This document shows positions 59,274 to 64,000 of a stretch of 64,000 nucleotides of DNA, one piece after another. Position 1 is the stretch's first letter, and each line of letters starts with the position of its first letter. Position numbers and translations under genes: made by a program. Source of the stretch: Camellia lanceoleosa (lineage: Eukaryota; Streptophyta; Magnoliopsida; Ericales; Theaceae); the NCBI GenBank assembly GCA_025200525.1, contig CM045762.1, forward strand, positions 126,733,752-126,797,751, given 5' to 3'. Below the pieces are notes generated by a model that was not told the origin of the DNA, searched no databases, and saw only the letters and a program-made list of their open reading frames with translations.

Positions 59274-61398
59274 ATGGGGAAATATAGGTTCCTAGTAGAA
59301 ACCCCAGGAGGCCTAGCCGAATTTAGGAAAGATTATAACATTCCTGCCGATGTAAACTTAACCTTAGCCGAACCAGATATTGTTCCTTGGGGAAACCCCG
59401 ATTTTGTACCTTTTACCCTTCTTTCAATAATTGAGACCGGTCTAAGATTCCCGGTCCAACCATTAATTTGTGAGTTCCTTAGGCAGACCAGACTTTGCCC
59501 CACCCAACTCTCCACCAACTCCTACCGCATAATAATGGGCATCGCCGAACTAAATCGGCAAACCGGCTTGAACCTCGGCCTAGTCGAAATATTCCATCAA
59601 TATTCTTTAGGATCCAAAGAAGATGGGTGGGTATACTACCTTAGGATACGCCGACGTAGAGAAAAAATAATAAAAGATACACCGGATAAAGATTTGAACG
59701 ACGACGACTTCTTCTGGGTATCTAGGAATTTTGAGGACCACCAAGCCCAGATCCCAGGCCGAAGTATCAACTGGAACAAAGGCACCCCTGGTAAACTTAC
59801 TTCGGTTTTAAATAAATTCTTGTTTTTTGTTGTTTTTTTTTTTTTTACTTCGGTTTCCAACTTTCGATCGGACTAACAGTTGTTTTTACCATGCAGACTC
59901 AGCCCACCTACACTCATTATACAGCCACCCCAATCTTGGTATCCTCCGCGCCACACTACGCGTTCAAGAAAGAGGCTGGGCTAAACTTCTCAAATTTGAG
60001 CCGACGTACAGATACACCGGTCGACGGAAAGCAAGAGTGACCGACTTCCTCCTTGAAGAAGCGCCTGAACCGGACCCAACCTTGCCCCAAATAAATCTAA
60101 TCCCGCTCACAGCCGAACAAGAAATGGCGAAGAAGAGCAAGCTGAAGGCTCTTTTGGTTGCAACAACTCCTGCCGAAATACAGCCAACCGGTCAAACCAT
60201 CGATACCGTGGTGGCCCTTCCATCCCAGCAGCCATCTTCTTCTTGCCGAAACAAGCGTGCCCGGACTAGTCAGACCGGGCCACAACTTGTTGATGAGGAC
60301 GAAAGGATTCCATCACCAAGTCTTCCTCCAACCGCTCAACCGTGCCCCCAACCGGAGCAATCAGACCGGACTACTACCTCCAAATGGGCTCCCACTCTCT
60401 CCTTTGACAACCGAGACATAACCGAATCTGATTCGGTTGTGTCAGAGAAGGACCACTTGATGGCTTTCACCCTGGCCAAAAGTGTGTGCCTCCCAAAGGA
60501 TATGGAGCACCATTACAAGCAGCTCAACACCGAGCTCAAGTCAATTCGGTCCTCCACTAAGTCCATGATCCTGGTAAACAGCTTTCCCTTCTCTATGTAA
60601 ATTTTCCCAACTTTGAATTCGGCTAATGTTACTTCGGTTTTGCGGGCTATCCAAAAAAACCAAGTCACTCACAGAAGGGTCATGGAACTTAGGAGGAGTA
60701 CAAGGAAGGCAATGGCCGAAGCTGAATCAAAAGCGGCCGAGCTAGAGGATACAAAGAAGCGGCTAGCCGAGCTTCAGGCGGAGAACGGTCGGCTGACCGA
60801 GATAGCTAATTCGGTTGAAGTCGAAAGGCAAAAAGTTGCGAACGAGGCAAAAGACAGATATCTGCGCATCTTGGCTGCTATTGAGAAGAAGAAAGATGCC
60901 GAAATAAATCAACTGAAGGGGGACATAAAAACGGCCAAGAAGCGGGGTTTTAAGGAAGCCGAAGACGCGTACACTCTTCAGTGTAACGCAGCAAAGGATC
61001 TATTTTTCAAATGCGGCTGGAGGGCTGCGGTGGAGAAGATCGGTTGTACACCTGACACCGAGGTCTACAACGCTCCACCGTACTCCGTTCCAACTTCATT
61101 TTTACAATACGCCGCCAATCTCCAACGGCAGTTCCTCGAAGGGTCAAATGATGACGATGATTCTGAGGAGGATGAGCAAACTCCCATCCCGGTCATCAGT
61201 GAACAACAAAATGATCAGTCAGTTCGGTCGGATCCAATCATTGAAGACCGAAGGGACGAACTTCCATCCATTGAGACCGAGGTTCAAGTTGAGAACCAAG
61301 TTCAAGCTGAAACCGGTCTCCCAACCAACACCGAACTCCCATCAAACACCGGTCTCCAGGACGATTTTGATGCCGAACTAGATGCGTTTCTTCGTTGA
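59274..61398 (+). CDS. Tat2 antisense spliced ORF (plant transposon-protein domain plus coiled coil)
   Basis: Three exons fit one frame: 59274-59790, 59897-60573 and 60646-61398, giving 648 residues. Intron 1 has GTAAAC and TGCAG. Intron 2 has GTAAAC, but its acceptor reads TGCGG where TGCAG is expected. Residues about 20-180 (VPWGNPDFVPFTLLSIIETGLRFP.. and ELNRQTGLNLGLVEIF) resemble the 'putative gypsy-type transposon' domain (Pfam PF04195) found in many plant elements. The middle is Pro/Ser-rich. Exon 3 starts a long Glu/Lys/Ala coiled coil (AELEDTKKRLAELQAENGRL). The C-terminus is acidic. It lies antisense to pol, between integrase and 3' LTR. Function is unknown. Its frame is open over the whole length, unlike most of the window. 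Confidence 0.72.
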
Positions 61399-61587
61399 TT
61401 TTTCTTTCTTCTCTTTTTGAACTTTGTAACCGGGCTGTGGCCCCTCAATTGTACTTTTTCTATGTCAATGAAAAACTCTTTCTTCAACTCTTGTTTCGGT
61501 TTTGTGTATGTATGCCTGTACTTGGAATGAATTTTTCTATGAACTTTTTGCACAACTGTGAGCTCGGTTTTAGCTATCTAACTTACT

Positions 61588-61915
61588 AGCCAACCGCTCT
61601 TCAGCCGATATAACTTACTTCGGCTTAAGAGTACCAAGAGTTGGTTTAATCCAGCCGTCCATTCTTCAGCCGAGATAACTCACTTCGGCTGAAGAGTACC
61701 AAGTGTTGGTTCAATCCAGCCAACCACTTTTCAGCCGAGATAACTCACTTCGGCTGAAGAGTACCAAGTGTTGGTTCAATCCAGCCAACCACTCTTCAGC
61801 CATACCCTTACTTCGGCTGAAGAGTACAAAGTGTTGGTTTAATCCAACCACTCTTCAGCCATACCCATACTTCGGCTGAAGAGTACCAAGTGTTGGTTTA
61901 ATCCAGCCAACCTCT
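61588..61915. repeat. about 65-bp tandem hairpin array in Tat2
   Basis: About five units contain cttcagcc, an inner spacer, then cttcggctgaagagtacca and gtgttggtt.aatccagcc. Units start near 61599, 61661, 61727, 61793 and 61852. In the best units CTTCAGCCGA and its complement TCGGCTGAAG form a 10-bp perfect inverted repeat around a loop of about 10 nt. Confidence 0.88.
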
Positions 61916-62245
61916 AAATTGGTTTTTCCAGCCAACCTAGAATAGAACGTTTGGTTATTCCGACCAAACGTCCTGCAGCCTTATCCTGGGCTTAGGATGG
62001 GTGTTGGTTTAATCCAGCCAACCTCTGAATTGGTTTTTCCAGCCAACTTAGAATAGAATGTTTGGTTATTCCGACCAAACGTCCTGCAGCCTTATCCTGG
62101 GCTTAGGAGGGGGTGTTGGTTTAATCCAGCCAACCGCTAAATTGGTTTTTCCAGCCAATTTAGAATACAATGTTTGGTTATTCCGACCAAACGTCCTGCA
62201 GCCTTATCCTGGGCTTAGGATCATAGTTGGTTATTCCGGCCAACT
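61916..62245. repeat. about 111-bp tandem array in Tat2
   Basis: Nearly three units start with tagaata at 61938, 62049 and 62161. Each holds a hairpin gtttggt/accaaac (7-bp stem, 7-nt loop) and a cctgcagccttatcctggg segment. It directly follows the hairpin array and precedes the 3' end of the integrase gene. Confidence 0.88.
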
Positions 62246-62342
62246 ATGTTTATAAAGTTCCTCACTTACTAAAGCGACTTGCCACTGATAACAGTCATGC
62301 GAAAGAAGAATCGATTTGTTTTATGGTAAAAGCTTACACATA

Positions 62343-64000
62343 CTAGAAATAAAACAACTTGAGATTAGCAGTGTTCCATGGCTTGGGAATTGCGTTGCCA
62401 TCCTTATCTTCCAAGTGGTATGCCCCTTTGCCTGCTAATCCGACCACTTTGTAAGGTCCTTCCCAATTAGGCCCCAACTTGCCATCTCCTGGAACCAATG
62501 TATTTCCCATCACTTTGCGTAATACCCAGTCTCCGATCTTGAACTGCCTTGGATGTACTGTTTTGTTATACTTTCTGGACAACTCTTGTTGGTAGGAGGC
62601 GATGTGAACAAATGCTCTGTCTCTTCTTTCCTCCGCAAGATCAAGTTCCAGCATTATGGCCTCGCCATTTAAGTCTGGATCAAAGTTTTCGCTCCGGATT
62701 GTGGGGAGGCCAACCTCTAATGGGATGACTGCTTCTATGCCATAAGCTAAGGAGAATGGTGTTTCTCCTGTTGATCGTCGAGGCGTGGTACGGTATGCCC
62801 ATAAAACATGAGGGAGCTCCTCTGCCCATTTTCCTTTCGCTTTTTCTAACCTTTTCTTCAATCCATCCAGGACTACCTTATTTGACGCCTCTGCCTGACC
62901 GTTTGCTTGGGGATATGCCGGCGTAGAGTTGTAGAACTCGATCTTGTACTCTTCGCAAAAGCCTCTGAAAATTCTTCCGTCGAACTGAGTGCCGTTGTCT
63001 GAGATCAACGCCTTGGGTATGCCAAATCAAGTGATGATATTCTGCCAGACAAACTTCTTTACATCTTTCTCCTTTATTGACGCCAAGGCTTCTGCTTCCA
63101 CCCACTTTGTGAAGTAGTCGGTTGCGGCAAGAAAGAACTTCCTATTGCCTGGTGCCGTTGGAAGTGGCCCTACTATGTCTAAGCCCCACATAGCGAAGGG
63201 CCATGGGCTAGTTAAAGGTAGAAGTTCTCTGGCAGGTTGGTGTATTTGGTGTGCGAATTTTTGACATTTTTCGCACTTTTTGACATATTTCTCCGAATCT
63301 GCTTGCATGTATGGCCACCAGTATCCTTGCGAGATCGCTCTGTATGCCAATGATCTTCCTCCTTGATGGCTGCCACAAACACGCTCATGTATTTCAAATA
63401 GGAATGCTTCCACTTTGCTGGGGTGAACACACTTCAAGTAAGGTCTTGAGAACGACTTCTTGTACAATGCCAAGGATGGAGAGAGCCAAAATCGCTGTGA
63501 CTTAGCTCTTATTCTGTTGGCTTCTTTCTTCTCTACTGGTATGGTGCCGTCTTTCAGGAACAGTATGATGGGATCCATCCAAGAAGGGCCTAACTCTGCG
63601 CAACGCACCTCTTCCGCTTCGGGGTCTTCAATGCTTGGTCTAGGCAGGTAGTCGATCAATAATGGATGGGGGATGGAAATATCTGCCATTGAGGCAATTC
63701 CAACTAGTTCGTCCACTCTGCTGTTCTCCTCCCTGCCAATCTGCTCTATTCGCACCATTTCGAATTTCTTTATCTCAGCCCTGACCAACTCTTGGTACTT
63801 AGCCATCCTATCATCTTTTGCTTCGTAGTCGCCAGATATTTGGTTTACCACCAGCTGCGAGTCGCTGTAAACCATTAGCTCGTCGGCTTTCATGTAGAAT
63901 GCCGACTTGAGACCTGCCAGAAGTGCTTCATACTCCGCTTCGTTGTTTGATGCTGGGAAGCCAAGGTTGATTTCCTGCTCTACTACTAGGCCATCTGGAG
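62343..64000 (-). pseudogene. Tat2 RNase H and integrase, one in-frame stop (5' end off-window)
   Basis: A single minus-strand frame enters from the right edge with RNase H residues [13 protein letters not shown] and [16 protein letters not shown]. The integrase has the HHCC zinc finger ([11 protein letters not shown]..., CEKCQKF) and all three catalytic acids: Asp in [14 protein letters not shown], Asp in ISDNGTQF and Glu in ANGQAEASNK. It ends in NLKLFYF at 62343. The only break is TGA at 63027-63029 between NIIT and FGIPKAL. The first RNase H Asp lies outside the window. Apart from this stop the enzyme looks competent. Confidence 0.9.

Larger units (their letters stand above)
57327..64000 (-). 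mobile_element. Tat2: second Tat-type Ty3/gypsy element (right end off-window)
   Basis: Reading on the minus strand from the right edge come RNase H and integrase (to 62343), two tandem hairpin arrays, a plus-strand antisense ORF, a polypurine tract and a 3' LTR at 57327-58139. The gag, protease, RT and 5' LTR lie beyond the window. The coding regions are nearly intact, so Tat2 is much younger than Tat1. Antisense extra ORFs between integrase and 3' LTR are known in the Tat lineage. Confidence 0.88.

Noticed and set aside
60613..61398. Independent coiled-coil gene starting at 60613
   Set aside because: Frame and phase join perfectly to the upstream exons, and the supposed first 11 codons would be intron sequence. 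Kept as a possible alternative only if splicing fails.
1..64000. tRNA genes suggested by TGGTATCAGAGC and TGGCGACTCTGC text
   Set aside because: These are primer binding sites complementary to tRNA ends beside LTRs or viral ORFs; no cloverleaf surrounds them.

Overview
This window is plant nuclear DNA, almost certainly from a eudicot. It is built nearly entirely of nested and duplicated transposable elements plus an endogenous pararetrovirus. I see no ribosomal or transfer RNA gene and no bacterial-style feature. The only ordinary host gene is a small secreted S-protein-homologue gene (27689-28120), with a broken second copy at 38618-39050.

Layout. (1) 1-24420: a giant minus-strand Ty3/gypsy element of the Tat/Ogre type (here Tat1). 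It has a complete 5.16 kb LTR at 19265-24420, a tRNA-Arg-type primer site, decayed gag-pro-RT-RNaseH-integrase genes, a plus-strand (antisense) plant-mobile-domain ORF, and a partial 3' LTR at 1-4313 that runs off the left edge. Tat1 is inserted in the reverse transcriptase of a pararetrovirus copy. (2) 24421-27556: the right part of that virus copy. (3) 27557-30562: the intact S-protein-homologue gene and an LTR cut off in its interior. (4) 30563-38489: a second virus copy that holds one whole genome length from primer site to primer site (about 7.8 kb). (5) 38490-41462: a second, diverged copy of block 3. Blocks 2-3 and 4-5 are a direct tandem duplication with a period of about 10.9 kb. (6) 39307-49830: a minus-strand chromovirus-type Ty3/gypsy element; its left LTR is the one that was partly duplicated. 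(7) 49831-57326: AT-rich spacer with a Tourist-like MITE, a solo LTR with perfect 5-bp target duplications, a dead hAT transposon and a second MITE-like inverted repeat. (8) 57327-64000: a second Tat-type Ty3/gypsy element (Tat2), also on the minus strand and much better preserved. It carries a spliced antisense ORF, arrays of tandem hairpins and an integrase frame with a single stop codon; it runs off the right edge.

How the parts relate. The virus copies have a recognisable caulimovirid plan: tRNA-Met primer site, a long ORF1 with movement, coat, protease, RT and RNase H domains, an ORF2 of unknown function that overlaps the ORF1 stop, a TATA promoter, a poly(A) signal and a leader holding a short ORF. 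Both copies carry many stops and frameshifts and lost catalytic residues, so they are genomic fossils. The viral promoter lies less than 1 kb upstream of the S-protein-homologue gene and points at it. The two Tat elements carry unrelated antisense ORFs in the same slot between integrase and 3' LTR.

The observations most worth following up are the pararetrovirus with its unassigned ORF2 and leader ORF, the tandem virus/host-gene duplication and its junctions, the antisense cargo slot of the Tat elements with its hairpin and W-box arrays, and a non-random divergence pattern between the two Tat1 LTRs that may be an assembly or basecalling artefact. All calls rest on reading the sequence; no database search was run.
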